IMG/VR virus record: IMGVR_UViG_3300046516_001034 | Coordinates: 1 to 64,000 of that record | Reading direction: 5' to 3' (one strand) | DNA: 64,000 nt | DNA from: a virus | Shown here: positions 27,144-36,623 of the stretch, in pieces | Layout: each line of letters opens with the position of its first letter | How positions within the stretch are numbered: position 1 is the stretch's first letter | Program-made: the position numbers and the translations under genes | Notes under the pieces: generated by a model | Seen by the model: only the letters and a program-made list of their open reading frames with translations | Told to the model about the DNA's origin: nothing | The model's database searches: none

Positions 27144-30100
27144 ATGCCCCTTGTCGCCTACTCAAGTGACGACCCCGGCAGCAGCCTGCCGCACGATCCT
27201 ACTTCGCTTGCCGAAGCGCCTACGACTGAGTTTCGCGGGCTCGTTTCCTACTCTAGCGACGATACGCCTGATGTAAAACATACGCCTTCTACCGCGTCGC
27301 AGGCTTCGGGATACGTTGCTGCGGGCGGCGGCGAGACCTATGGCGACTGGTGGCAGTCGGCCAAAGCAGGCATGCATGGCGCTGGCGCGACCGCAGCGAC
27401 GCTGTTTGGTAAGACCGCCGAGACGCCCGAGCAGGCGACATACTGGCAGAAGCAGGCGCAAGGGCAGCGCGAAGAAGTTAAACAAGATATAGGCGACATG
27501 ACTGCCGCAGGGCAGCAAGGCCGGGAGGGGTCGTTCTGGTCGCACCCGGTGCAGCAAACTTTAGAAGCCGCGCCGGGGTTGGTGGCGATGGGCGCGCCCG
27601 CTGTCGTGGGCGGCGCGCTGGCTGGCCCTCCCGGCGCTTTTGCCGGAGCCATGCTGGGCGGGGGACTGTATCAAGGGCCGTCGCAGGTCAGCGATTACAC
27701 CCAGCAGATCATGGACGCGCCCGAGGAGCAACTTCAGAAGAACCCTGATTACGCTTCTCTCATCGCCAGCGGATTATCCCCGCAGGATGCAAGGTTGAAG
27801 TTCGCTGACGCCACCAGCAAGGGCTTGTTCGCCAAGTCAGCCGTGATAGGGGCGCTCACTGCGGTGCCGTTTGCCGAAATGGGCGGCGGCAGCGCGGCAA
27901 AGATACTGGGCGATAAGCTGGTCACCAAGGTATTGATGGGCGGCGTTGAGGCCGCCCCGGCGATGGCCGCACAGGGCGCAGCGCAAACGCAGGTCACTGG
28001 GCAAGCGGGCTATGAAGCTGGCATACGCGGCCCGCCCACCCCAGAAGAGACTGCACAGGGCGCATGGGAAGGATTTAAAACTGGATTACAATTTGGCGCT
28101 GGGGCGGCGCTCCTGCATAGGGGCGCGCAGCCGGGCGTCAGCGCCTCCCCTACGCGTTCCTCTAGGGAGAGCGGCAAGCGGGCAAAGGAGCAAGCGACCG
28201 CCGTCGAAGAAGCCGCCAAAGCTGGCGCAGCAGCGCCTCCCAGCGGCGCGCGTGAGCCCGATAAGATTGTTGACCCCGATATCGCCGCCGCCGCCAAGGG
28301 CGAGCCGATAGTTACTCCGGGGAGTAATCAACAAGCCGAAATTGTAAAACAACCACCTCCGGTTGTACAACCAGCACCCCCACCCGCAGGGAGGGCCACA
28401 GAGGCACCGCCAGCGGGCGATACAACCGGAGGGGTATCACCCCCGCTCCCAGAGCCTCAACCCCTGCCAGCGGGCAGCGATACGGCACCCTATGTGCACC
28501 CCACGGTGCCGATTGGCGGCCCTCCAGAGCCTATCCGGCAGGGGGATCAGCGCTCCCGATGGGTGCGCCCTGCCGTGCCAGAAGGGCTGTTTGAGGGGCC
28601 TGCGCCGGTCCTAGAGAAGGGAATGCCCGGAACAGAGGGGCAAGCGCCGGAGGTCGTGGCCCCCGAGCCGCCGTCCGTCATCGCCGCCCAGCACCAAGCG
28701 CTGCTCGACCCGAACGATCCGCGCGAGGCGATGATCTACAACAAAGGCCAGCAACCCATTGAATTAACTGATACTTCTCGCTTCGGGCAAACCCGCCTCG
28801 GGGATGGCCGGGTGGTCCAGTACGACAAGCAGGGGCCGAGCGCCCTCACTCCGAAGAAGATAGGGCAGTATGCCAGAAGTGATCGGTTAAATGAGATACT
28901 ACAGCTTAGTCCTGTAAGTAAGGACGAAGCCGTTCGAACAGCGGCATCCGTGGCAGGAGAAGAGCCCGCCTTGGTGACGACCACGACCGACGCCGGAGAC
29001 AAGGTGAAGGTCGGGGCCGCCACCTCGGCGTCGGTTCCCGAAGCGGTCGCCATGCAGGAGGCGACCAAGGGGCCGGGCGACACGGTGAAGGTGGAGAACC
29101 CCGTCGCGCCGATAGCGGAGCGGTTCGCCAAGACGCGCGACGAGAACGTCGCTGCGCAGGCTGCGGCAGTTACTCCCGAGAGTAAACCGCTAACCATTGG
29201 GGAGCAAGTGGCGGCGCGCAATGCCGAGCGCGCCGCTCAAGCGCAAGCCGCCGCTCAAGCGCAAGCCGCCGAGCGCGCGACCCGTTTGGAAGCGCTCAAG
29301 CGCGACATGAACCAGCAGTTGGCGACGCCCGCTAAACAGCCGCTGGAAGACCTAAGCCCCGAAGGGGCTACGATGCAGGCGGCGCAGGCAGCGGCGCAGG
29401 AGCAGGTGCGGGGGGTTACTCCCGCAGAGGAAGCCGCTAAGCAGGGCAAGCACTGGACGACAGGGGAGCTAACCAAGAAAGAGAACGCCAACCAAGCCGC
29501 CAACGAGATCATGCAGGCGGAGCGCAACCACCCCAAGCCGGGCGAACAGCCGAACGATATCCTCGCTCGCGCCAAGGGGATCGTCGCTGAAGCGAAGGGC
29601 ATCCATGTTCCCACCGAGATAAGCGAAGAGGGCAAGCACGGCCCCGGCATGCTATTGTTGCGCGAAGCAAAGGATTTAGTCGCCAAGGATTTGCCCAAGC
29701 AGGATAAGTTTCCCAGCATGAAGGACTATGGTACGTTCCTCATGCGGGAAGGATTGATCCGCGAAGGTAAATTGGCGGAAGCATTAGAGGCGCGGCGCGC
29801 CGAAGGCAAAGAAGCCAGCGCGCTGGGCGCGCCCGCCGAGGTGAAGGCCGAGGGCGTGCGGCCCGGTCAGGAGCCGGAAGAGAAAGCGCCAGAGCCGGAA
29901 ACGGTCGCGGCGCGATTGCAGCGAGAAGGGGCCGAGCGCAAGGCCAAGGCGTACGAAGCTGAATTGGACCGCCGCAAAGCCGCCAAGGAAGCGCGAGAGG
30001 CAAAGGAAGAAGCTGAGCTGGCAGCGCAGGTTGCGGCAAGAACAAAAGCTAAATCAAAAGAAGAAACACCGGATGGCGAAGAACCAATGGGGCCGCTTAT

Positions 30101-33100
30101 CGCTGGCCGTCATTATATGACTGGCACGGCGGCGTTCAAGGTTGAGAAGACGCGGCCGAAGTGGAAGACGCAGGAAGCATCAGAAGATGCGACAGTAAAG
30201 GAGGGAAAAGAGGAAGTATTACCCGGAACTGGTGTAGAAATAGGTGGCATAACTGTTCATCCGTCGCGTAGCACTGATGCCGAAACAATAGTTAAAGAGG
30301 ACTACAAACGAGAACATTATGCTTTTGGCACACCACAGATTATGGACAAGATGCGTGATCTTGTCGTTAAAATTGCGGGCGATACGCCGGTACATTTTAT
30401 TAGCGATGTGGAAATGAGGCAGCTTACGGGTATAAAATCTTACGGCGCATTTAGTATGGATGCTCTTGACGGAAAGCCAGTCATTATTATTAACCGCGAT
30501 CTTTCAGCGCCAGATACGGCGTTTCATGAGGCTTTTCATGGCGCTACAGAAATAGCAATCAGTAAGAACCCCGGACTTGAAAATTTGATGGAGCGCCTGC
30601 GGGTTGAAGCTAATAAAAGTATGGAAGTAGCTGGTTTAAGTAAAGAGGATCGTAAAGAGCTTAGATATTATTTGGGCGACCGCAGAGAATTTCTCACTGG
30701 TATGATGACCCTTCCTCGCATGCAGGAGTTGCTTAAGGGGATTAAGATTAGCGCCGAGTTGGCGCGGGACATAGGTATTCCCAAGTGGCGCAAGATGACG
30801 ATGTGGGAAGGCGCGCTGGCGATCATTCGCGATGCGCTGGGGCTGGGGCCTAGGGACACGAGCGCCATCGAAGCCGCCATGTCGCTGAGTGAGCAACTGA
30901 TATGGCGCGATCCGCGTGGGACGGGCGAGTTGCTTGCTGCTACCGGGCGCGCAGCAGAAAAAGATATGCGCGCCAGATGGAGGATGCAACAAGCAGCCGA
31001 AGAGAAAACACCAGTTGACGCCTCGCGTTCGCGGGCAAAATACTCTGAGTTAGCGGACAAGATCACCGATGGCGTCAAGGAGCGGATCAAGGATATCTCC
31101 CCTGCTACGCACACTGTCACCGAGAAGATGCGGGCGTGGATAGATACCCCACGCGATTGGATGGAGCGCGCCAAGGAGCGCGGGTGGCGGATTGCCAGCA
31201 CTGCCGAGCGGATCATCGATCACATGGGCGAGCTTGGCGCGGATCGAGAAAAAATTCTTAAACTAAGCACGCCGGTGATGGATCGGTTGGGGCGCTTGTA
31301 CAACGAGAACGGCAACGAGTTTGGCAAGCTGGCGCGCTTGTTCGTTAGCTCCACCATCCACGGAGCCGACGCGCGCGACGACCTTGGCAAGGGACTGAAC
31401 GAGCATATCAAACCCAACAAGAAGAATATCGAGAACTCCAACTTGGAGCATTGGGACGCGATCAAGGGCAACCCGAAGGATCGCGAAGATTATAAATCCA
31501 TGCATCCCGATACGCAAGCTCTCTACAACGATACCATGGACGAGCTTAAGAAGATGAACCTGCGGGTCATCGAGGCGACGCGCAAGTCGCTGGGCGAGAA
31601 GCTTATGAACGAGATGGGCTCTTCCATCCCGCAAGAGCGTCGCGATGCCGTGCAGAAGGTTATTGATCGTAAGGAACTTACTGACGACGAGAGGAAAGAA
31701 CACGGCGACGATCCGAACATCAGAGCGCTACAAAGCTACGACGCGATGGCCAAGCGGGCCACGCTGGGCGCGTACTTCCCGCTCAAGCGCACCGAGGGCA
31801 CGCACTACGTCGGCGGCAAACACGAGTACGAGCTTCCCCAAGGAGTTACTCGCGCGAGTAACGACGAGAACGATCCCGATTACCACCGGCTCGTGTTCAA
31901 CGACCGCAAGGCGGCGTACGACTTTGATCCTGACCTGCCGACCACCCCCAGTATCCAGCACTACATTCAAGACGCCAGCGGCAAGCGGGAGTATGTGAGC
32001 GCCGACGAGGCGACCAGCACTCCCGGCGCGAAGCATGGGCAGGAGTACCATGTGCTGGTCAATCCTCGCGACGTGCGGTTCGTCAACGGCAACGTGGAGG
32101 GCGCGCGGGTTAAGCGCCAGATGGAGCAAGAGGGGATGAAGGATGTCTCCGTGCAGCCGCGCAAGAACCAAGAGGTGTGGCAGTACGGCGTCAACTCCAG
32201 CCATGTCACCGCGATCATGAAGCGCCTCAACAAGATGGACATGACCGACGCCGAGCGCGCCGGGTTGGGCGACGCGATCAAGCACGTAGCGGCTTCTTCA
32301 ATGCCGGGTTCACGCTTGTCGCGTGGGTTCCTGCATCGTGACCGCACCGGGGGCGCTGGCGGCGACATTATTGCGTCGCTCGATATGCATCGGCGTACTT
32401 CTGCGGGGCTGCAGGCGATGGCCGGGCATCGTAACGAGATCGACGCTTCGCTAGAGAAGATGAAGCAATACGTGGACGACCACCCGAACCACAAAGACGT
32501 GGGCGACATGCGGCAGATGGTCAACATGTACGACGATAGAATTAACAACTTCCAGAAGGACGCCCTAAGCGACATTAACGTCAATAAGAACTGGAACGCG
32601 ATCCGCGCCTACACCACGCTCAACGATCTGGTGTCGCCCGCGTTCTTTTTGCTGCATCAACTGCACATACCCCTTACCGTGTTCCCCCATCTCGCGGCGG
32701 AGCATGGCATCGGGCTGGCGACCAGAGTTACTCTCGGAGTATACCGGGACATGCTGGGCAGCGAGTTGCCGATGGCCGTCAAGGCGATGGGCAGGGCGGC
32801 GTTCAAGGCGTGGCGGTACAACCACCAACCCACCGACTTTATCGACGCGCTCAAGAACGAGGGGAGATTATCCGGCGACGAGCGAAGCATGATCGATTGG
32901 GGGGTGGCGCACGACTTTGCTCACAGCACCGGCATCGACTTCTCGCAGGCGTATGTCAGCCAGAGGGGGCTGGATAGGTTCGCTTCCAAAGCGCGCAACT
33001 TCTCGCAGGAGTTCATTGGCTCTGCCGATGCGTTCAATAAGGTCAACTCCGCGCTGATGTTCTACCGCGCCGCCATCGAAAAGGGGATGAAGGGCGAAGA

Positions 33101-34118
33101 CGCTTACCGCCATGCGTGGGATAACGTCGCTAAAACACAAGGGCAGTACACGTCGTTCCAGCGTATGGGTATGTTCCGCGACGCCCGCATGCAGACGGTG
33201 TTCCAATATAAGCAATACCCGATCTTGATGGCTAAGATGATTGCCAAGGCGATGTATAACTCATTCGCCCCCGGGGTAGAGTGGGAGACGCGCGCCCGCG
33301 CGCTTAGAACGTTTGGCTTGATGACCCTATCGGCAGGCACGATGTCGGGCGTGCAGGGCGGCACGGCATATCCGATCCGCTTGGCGGACGATCTGTTGCA
33401 TGTACTAGGTATTACCGACGGGTGGGAAACCCACATGGACGAGTTGCGCCGCTCGCTGGCTAGCTCGATGGGGCCGGAGGGCGCGACTGCGTTGATGGAT
33501 GGATTGGGCGGGCTAGCAGGCATCTATGCCGGGCATCGTGGCGGCATCAGCGATCCGCTTGGGCTCAACTACATGCTGGAAACCGCCAAGAGCGATACGG
33601 ATTGGTACAAGTATTTGGCTGGCCCTCCCGGCGGCCTTGGGCATAATCTTATCACTGGTTTGGGCGCACTCCGGCAGGGCGATCCCGACACGGCGCTTAA
33701 GAACCTACTTCCTCGTGTCGCCACCGATCCGATCAAAGCTTACGAAGAATACAATCACGGCGTTTCCACCCAGCGTGGTGCGATCATCTCGCCCCCCGTC
33801 TCTGCGCCGGAGGCGGTGCTGAAAGCGCTAGGGCTTACCACCATCGAGGAGACGCATGCGCGTGAGGCGCGGGCGGCAGTAGGCCGGGAGCGCACTGAGC
33901 AGCAAACCGAGCGACAGAATATCACTAAGCTATGGCAATCGGGAGATCGCGCCGGGGCCATCGCTGCCGTGCATAAGTTCAACCTCGCTTACCCCAGCCA
34001 GCACATCACGGTGGCGAGCCTCAATAAACTAGCGACAAGACCCACGGTGCTTGGCTATCCCGAAACGCCTAAGAACCGCAGAGATTTGGAAGAGAGGGCG
34101 CACGCTTATGGTTTCTAG
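27144..34118 (+). CDS. giant polyvalent ejection-type protein with zincin-like motif
   Basis: 2324 aa. N-terminus repeats YSSDD twice and includes several Ala/Gly hydrophobic helices (residues about 140-330), suited to membrane insertion on ejection. A Pro-rich linker follows, then a Glu/Lys/Ala helical region, then a compact domain with HEAFH at residues 1128-1132, the HExxH zinc-peptidase signature, and a later Glu-rich helix (GDRREFLTG). The C-terminal 900 residues are helical with hydrophobic patches, typical of large T7 gp16-like or polyvalent ejection proteins. Preceded by TAACTC-TTA-GAGTAAC-ATG. Confidence 0.65.
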   Translation: MPLVAYSSDDPGSSLPHDPTSLAEAPTTEFRGLVSYSSDDTPDVKHTPSTASQASGYVAAGGGETYGDWWQSAKAGMHGAGATAATLFGKTAETPEQATYWQKQAQGQREEVKQDIGDMTAAGQQGREGSFWSHPVQQTLEAAPGLVAMGAPAVVGGALAGPPGAFAGAMLGGGLYQGPSQVSDYTQQIMDAPEEQLQKNPDYASLIASGLSPQDARLKFADATSKGLFAKSAVIGALTAVPFAEMGGGSAAKILGDKLVTKVLMGGVEAAPAMAAQGAAQTQVTGQAGYEAGIRGPPTPEETAQGAWEGFKTGLQFGAGAALLHRGAQPGVSASPTRSSRESGKRAKEQATAVEEAAKAGAAAPPSGAREPDKIVDPDIAAAAKGEPIVTPGSNQQAEIVKQPPPVVQPAPPPAGRATEAPPAGDTTGGVSPPLPEPQPLPAGSDTAPYVHPTVPIGGPPEPIRQGDQRSRWVRPAVPEGLFEGPAPVLEKGMPGTEGQAPEVVAPEPPSVIAAQHQALLDPNDPREAMIYNKGQQPIELTDTSRFGQTRLGDGRVVQYDKQGPSALTPKKIGQYARSDRLNEILQLSPVSKDEAVRTAASVAGEEPALVTTTTDAGDKVKVGAATSASVPEAVAMQEATKGPGDTVKVENPVAPIAERFAKTRDENVAAQAAAVTPESKPLTIGEQVAARNAERAAQAQAAAQAQAAERATRLEALKRDMNQQLATPAKQPLEDLSPEGATMQAAQAAAQEQVRGVTPAEEAAKQGKHWTTGELTKKENANQAANEIMQAERNHPKPGEQPNDILARAKGIVAEAKGIHVPTEISEEGKHGPGMLLLREAKDLVAKDLPKQDKFPSMKDYGTFLMREGLIREGKLAEALEARRAEGKEASALGAPAEVKAEGVRPGQEPEEKAPEPETVAARLQREGAERKAKAYEAELDRRKAAKEAREAKEEAELAAQVAARTKAKSKEETPDGEEPMGPLIAGRHYMTGTAAFKVEKTRPKWKTQEASEDATVKEGKEEVLPGTGVEIGGITVHPSRSTDAETIVKEDYKREHYAFGTPQIMDKMRDLVVKIAGDTPVHFISDVEMRQLTGIKSYGAFSMDALDGKPVIIINRDLSAPDTAFHEAFHGATEIAISKNPGLENLMERLRVEANKSMEVAGLSKEDRKELRYYLGDRREFLTGMMTLPRMQELLKGIKISAELARDIGIPKWRKMTMWEGALAIIRDALGLGPRDTSAIEAAMSLSEQLIWRDPRGTGELLAATGRAAEKDMRARWRMQQAAEEKTPVDASRSRAKYSELADKITDGVKERIKDISPATHTVTEKMRAWIDTPRDWMERAKERGWRIASTAERIIDHMGELGADREKILKLSTPVMDRLGRLYNENGNEFGKLARLFVSSTIHGADARDDLGKGLNEHIKPNKKNIENSNLEHWDAIKGNPKDREDYKSMHPDTQALYNDTMDELKKMNLRVIEATRKSLGEKLMNEMGSSIPQERRDAVQKVIDRKELTDDERKEHGDDPNIRALQSYDAMAKRATLGAYFPLKRTEGTHYVGGKHEYELPQGVTRASNDENDPDYHRLVFNDRKAAYDFDPDLPTTPSIQHYIQDASGKREYVSADEATSTPGAKHGQEYHVLVNPRDVRFVNGNVEGARVKRQMEQEGMKDVSVQPRKNQEVWQYGVNSSHVTAIMKRLNKMDMTDAERAGLGDAIKHVAASSMPGSRLSRGFLHRDRTGGAGGDIIASLDMHRRTSAGLQAMAGHRNEIDASLEKMKQYVDDHPNHKDVGDMRQMVNMYDDRINNFQKDALSDINVNKNWNAIRAYTTLNDLVSPAFFLLHQLHIPLTVFPHLAAEHGIGLATRVTLGVYRDMLGSELPMAVKAMGRAAFKAWRYNHQPTDFIDALKNEGRLSGDERSMIDWGVAHDFAHSTGIDFSQAYVSQRGLDRFASKARNFSQEFIGSADAFNKVNSALMFYRAAIEKGMKGEDAYRHAWDNVAKTQGQYTSFQRMGMFRDARMQTVFQYKQYPILMAKMIAKAMYNSFAPGVEWETRARALRTFGLMTLSAGTMSGVQGGTAYPIRLADDLLHVLGITDGWETHMDELRRSLASSMGPEGATALMDGLGGLAGIYAGHRGGISDPLGLNYMLETAKSDTDWYKYLAGPPGGLGHNLITGLGALRQGDPDTALKNLLPRVATDPIKAYEEYNHGVSTQRGAIISPPVSAPEAVLKALGLTTIEETHAREARAAVGRERTEQQTERQNITKLWQSGDRAGAIAAVHKFNLAYPSQHITVASLNKLATRPTVLGYPETPKNRRDLEERAHAYGF

Positions 34119-34383
34119 TAACCCGCCGTCTAAGCGCAACTATAAGAAGGAAGCGCAGTTTGAAGACACACCCGTTAGAGTTAAGCAGCGTGAGGAAAGA
34201 AACACGGCGCGTCGGCAGGCCGAGGCTGCGGGAAAATCCGTTGCTGGGAAGGACGTTGCCCATATCAAACCTTTGGCCGGAGGCGGCAGCAACCTACGTA
34301 GCAACGAACGGGTTGAGAGCGCCGCGAAGAACCGAAGCTGGCGGCGAGGAATGACCGGATACAAAGTGCCGGTGGATAAGTAA
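34108..34383 (+). CDS. small HNH-like protein
   Basis: 91 aa, ATG inside the end of the giant gene (11-base overlap). Very basic N-terminus; then GKDVAHIKPLAGGGSN and NERVESAAKNRS, which resembles the core of HNH nucleases (D-x-x-H-I-K-P-L, GG-x-N, N-x-R). The usual zinc cysteines are absent, so either a short HNH variant or a DNA-binding relative. Located just after virion genes, like packaging-linked HNH proteins. Confidence 0.55.
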   Translation: MVSSNPPSKRNYKKEAQFEDTPVRVKQREERNTARRQAEAAGKSVAGKDVAHIKPLAGGGSNLRSNERVESAAKNRSWRRGMTGYKVPVDK

Positions 34384-34397
34384 CTCGGGAGAGTAAC

Positions 34398-34583
34398 ATG
34401 GCGAAGAACTGGATCGGCAAAGCCACCGACAAGATGGAGAAGAAGGGCACGGTAGGCTCCCTCCATAGAGCGCTTGGCGTGCCGGAAGGAAAGAAGATAC
34501 CCACTGCCAAGCTGGCGTCAGCGAAGAAGAACCGTCCCGGGCTGGCGAAGAAAATCCAGTTCGCGGAGAACGTAAGGAAATAA
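34398..34583 (+). CDS. small basic protein
   Basis: 61 aa. Start follows TAACTCGGGAGAGTAAC directly. Pattern KGTVGSLHRALGVPEGKKIP then KKNRPGLAKKIQFAEN; a small basic type I have seen in many phages without known function. Probably DNA- or RNA-associated by charge. Confidence 0.65.
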   Translation: MAKNWIGKATDKMEKKGTVGSLHRALGVPEGKKIPTAKLASAKKNRPGLAKKIQFAENVRK

Positions 34584-34587
34584 CGCC

Positions 34588-34755
34588 ATGCCAATAGGTC
34601 TTTTATTTTGGGTGTTGATGATCTTGTGGCTGCTGTCGTACATCGGCATATGGTGGGGGACCGACGCGCGCCTTGGCTACGTGAATAGCCTGCTGCTGTG
34701 GGTGGTGATCGCCTGCTTGGGGTGGGCGGTGTTCGGTGCGATGATTAAAGGATAA
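34588..34755 (+). CDS. small two-helix membrane protein
   Basis: 55 aa, ATG 34588, two hydrophobic stretches (GLLFWVLMILWLLSYIGIWW; VNSLLLWVVIACLGWAVFG) separated by TDARLGY. Inner-membrane protein by composition. Lies five bases after the previous gene and six before the next, in a run of tiny genes before the lysis block. Holin or accessory role possible, not shown. Confidence 0.6.
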   Translation: MPIGLLFWVLMILWLLSYIGIWWGTDARLGYVNSLLLWVVIACLGWAVFGAMIKG

Positions 34756-34760
34756 TCGCC

Positions 34761-34922
34761 ATGTCCATAGGTTTGATCCTACTTATCATTGTTCTTTTGG
34801 TTATCTTTGGCGGCGGCGGGTACTACGCGCAGGGCGCTTACGGCCCTTACTATGGCGGCGGCATTGGGATTGTGGGGATCATTCTAATTTTGATTGTGCT
34901 GCGGCTGGTAGGAGTGATATGA
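34761..34922 (+). CDS. DUF3309-like small membrane protein
   Basis: 53 aa: hydrophobic helix (GLILLIIVLLVIFGGGG), a Gly/Tyr-rich loop (YYAQGAYGPYYGGG) and a second helix (GIVGIILILIVLRLVG). This two-helix layout with a Gly/Tyr loop resembles DUF3309 proteins common in Rhizobiales; the host guess partly rests on it. Overlaps the next ATG. Confidence 0.6.
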   Translation: MSIGLILLIIVLLVIFGGGGYYAQGAYGPYYGGGIGIVGIILILIVLRLVGVI

Positions 34923-35074
34923 TGAAGATGCATCAGGAGATGCAGCGGGAAGGAAAGAAAGCCGCTGGCAAGGCGCAAAGGCACCTCAACAAAGCGCTGG
35001 TGAAAAAGGAAGCGATCAAAGCTGGCAAGCCAACCTACCCCGGTGGACGGCGGCCCGGCGACAGGAAGAAGTAA
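34922..35074 (+). CDS. small basic protein
   Basis: 50 aa (51 if the ATG at 34919 is used). Lys/Arg-rich throughout (GKKAAGKAQRHLNKALVKKE), one helix followed by a Pro/Gly/Arg tail. Coupled to the preceding membrane-protein gene by overlap. No family recognised. Confidence 0.55.
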   Translation: MKMHQEMQREGKKAAGKAQRHLNKALVKKEAIKAGKPTYPGGRRPGDRKK

Positions 35075-35102
35075 AGCGTAAGCAGGTAACCCTAAAGGAG
35101 CA

Positions 35103-35654
35103 ATGGTTATGGTTGAGAAGAACACGACGCATCCGGCCCCGGGCAACGTGCCCGCTACGCCCCACAACCCCCCGGCGGCGCGATCCACCCGCCAGCGGCT
35201 GGAAGAAACCAACCGCGAGCGGATCGCAACTGCGCAGAACCGCGACGGGCTGCTGCGGGCGCGGGCGACTGGCGCGATGACCGAGGAGATGCGCGACAAG
35301 CTGCTGGCGCTGGGCGAGGACGTGACCCGCGCCAGCCCCGACCCGGCGCAGGTGCTGCCCGATCCCGAGCCCGGCCTCACCACCACGACCGGCGCGTACC
35401 GCACGCCTATCGACCCCACGACCGCCGCAGTGCCTGCGCCGGAGAACTCCGAGATCGTGGAGCGCATGCGCGGCGCGCCCACCATCGGGAGCAGGGGCCA
35501 CGGCCAGCCGGAGGAACTGTGGGCAGGACCGAAGGAACGCCCGCTGATCCAAAGCGAAGAAGAGCAGCAAAAGGCGCTTAATGAGCGCAATCAGGTCGCA
35601 CGTGATGAGCGTGAGCGTGCTGACCACGAACGCGCCGAGCGGCCCGCACGCTAA
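35103..35654 (+). CDS. hydrophilic protein, unknown
   Basis: 183 aa, start seven bases after AAAGGAG. Pro/Thr-rich N-terminus, a helical stretch about residues 28-75 (RQRLEETNRERIATAQNRD), Pro-rich middle and a very charged helical end (RDERERADHERAERPAR). No signal peptide or membrane segment. Function unknown; a strong hairpin follows. Confidence 0.6.
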   Translation: MVMVEKNTTHPAPGNVPATPHNPPAARSTRQRLEETNRERIATAQNRDGLLRARATGAMTEEMRDKLLALGEDVTRASPDPAQVLPDPEPGLTTTTGAYRTPIDPTTAAVPAPENSEIVERMRGAPTIGSRGHGQPEELWAGPKERPLIQSEEEQQKALNERNQVARDERERADHERAERPAR

Positions 35655-35659
35655 CAAAG

Positions 35660-35687
35660 CAGGGGGCTAACTGCCCCCTGTTCCCTC
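35660..35687 (+). terminator. hairpin terminator
   Basis: CAGGGGGC (35660-35667) pairs with GCCCCCTG (35673-35680), loop TAACT, then TTCCCTC; only a weak T-rich tail. Confidence 0.55.
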
Positions 35688-35698
35688 TGGAGAGCAGC

Positions 35699-35959
35699 AT
35701 GCCGAAGATACTGGAGCGACTGGTAGGCCAGCTACAAGCAAAGGGCAAATCGAAGTCCAGCGCCTACGCCATTGCTACGTCAGCGCTCCAGAAGAGCGGC
35801 AATTTGAAGAAGGGTACGCAGGAGCCTACCTCTAAAGGAGTAGCAAGGGGAGCGATGACCCCCGAAAAACGCGCAGAAGACCGGCAAGCAAAGTACTCGG
35901 GTGGGAAACCAACCGATTACAAGTACAATGCTAAGAGCAACACGGCAACCAAAAAGTAG
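35699..35959 (+). CDS. small basic phage protein
   Basis: 86 aa. KGKSKSSAYAIATSALQKSG forms a helix typical of many small phage proteins of unknown role; the tail is Lys/Asn/Thr-rich (KPTDYKYNAKSNTATKK). Preceded by TGGAGAG. Ends eleven bases before the next start. Confidence 0.65.
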   Translation: MPKILERLVGQLQAKGKSKSSAYAIATSALQKSGNLKKGTQEPTSKGVARGAMTPEKRAEDRQAKYSGGKPTDYKYNAKSNTATKK

Positions 35960-35969
35960 GAGAACTCCA

Positions 35970-36386
35970 ATGGCAACCATTAGATTGAAGCCGGGTGAAA
36001 CGGCTCTCGTAGTAGCTCAAGACCCCAGTCTTGTGATTGGCGGCGGACCAATGCCGGGGGGCGGCGATCAGCCGGTCGATCCGGGGTACGGGATTGATCT
36101 GGGGCTTGGCATCTGGGGTCCAACCGACCCGCGACCGACCAACCCAATCGTGCTGCCGCCGCCAGTCCCTGTCGATCCGCCGCCGACAGAGCCGGTCGAT
36201 CCCGGCTATGGCATCGACGTGGATGCTGGCTATACGCGCCCCACGCATCCGATTGTATTGCCGCCCCCGGCACAGGGAAGGCCCCCGGGAAACTGGGAAC
36301 TGAAGGTCGCATGGACGCCCGTGACCGGGTGGGTTGTGGTCGCCATCCCGACCGGCGAGCATCCAACGCCGTCGAGGAGAAGGTAA
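35970..36386 (+). CDS. Pro-rich repeat protein
   Basis: 138 aa; ATG 35970 after AGGAG. A unit PVDPGYGID...RPTNPIVLPPP occurs twice (second copy PVDPGYGID...RPTHPIVLPPP), followed by a short beta domain (NWELKVAWTPVTGWVVVAI). Possibly a virion surface or accessory protein. The TAA stop begins a dispersed palindrome that abuts a terminator. Confidence 0.6.
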   Translation: MATIRLKPGETALVVAQDPSLVIGGGPMPGGGDQPVDPGYGIDLGLGIWGPTDPRPTNPIVLPPPVPVDPPPTEPVDPGYGIDVDAGYTRPTHPIVLPPPAQGRPPGNWELKVAWTPVTGWVVVAIPTGEHPTPSRRR

Positions 36387-36400
36387 CTCTCCAGAGTAAG

Positions 36401-36428
36401 CGGGGGGTGAAAGCCCCCCGTAATTTTA
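36401..36428 (+). terminator. intrinsic terminator
   Basis: CGGGGGG (36401-36407) and CCCCCCG (36414-36420) with loop TGAAAG, followed by TAATTTTA. Confidence 0.75.
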
Positions 36429-36440
36429 CTAGGTACTAAA

Positions 36441-36623
36441 ATGCATATCGAGGTTAAAGTCATCTATCCAGAAATGGAACGTGCGGAAGTATCCCGCTGG
36501 CTGCGCGATGTAGCGGATACGGTGGATAACTTCGGCACCGGGGACGATATTTATTCAGTGGTTGATTTATTGGATACGGGAGTTAAGCGCGAATTTAAGA
36601 TCATGGAGAAAAAAGATGATTGA
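36441..36623 (+). CDS. small acidic protein
   Basis: 60 aa, beta-alpha pattern (HIEVKVIYPEMERAEVSRWL), acidic, with a charged end. Lies between a terminator and the endolysin gene, with an eight-base overlap onto the endolysin start. Function unknown; transcription may begin in the short gap at 36421-36440. Confidence 0.55.
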   Translation: MHIEVKVIYPEMERAEVSRWLRDVADTVDNFGTGDDIYSVVDLLDTGVKREFKIMEKKDD

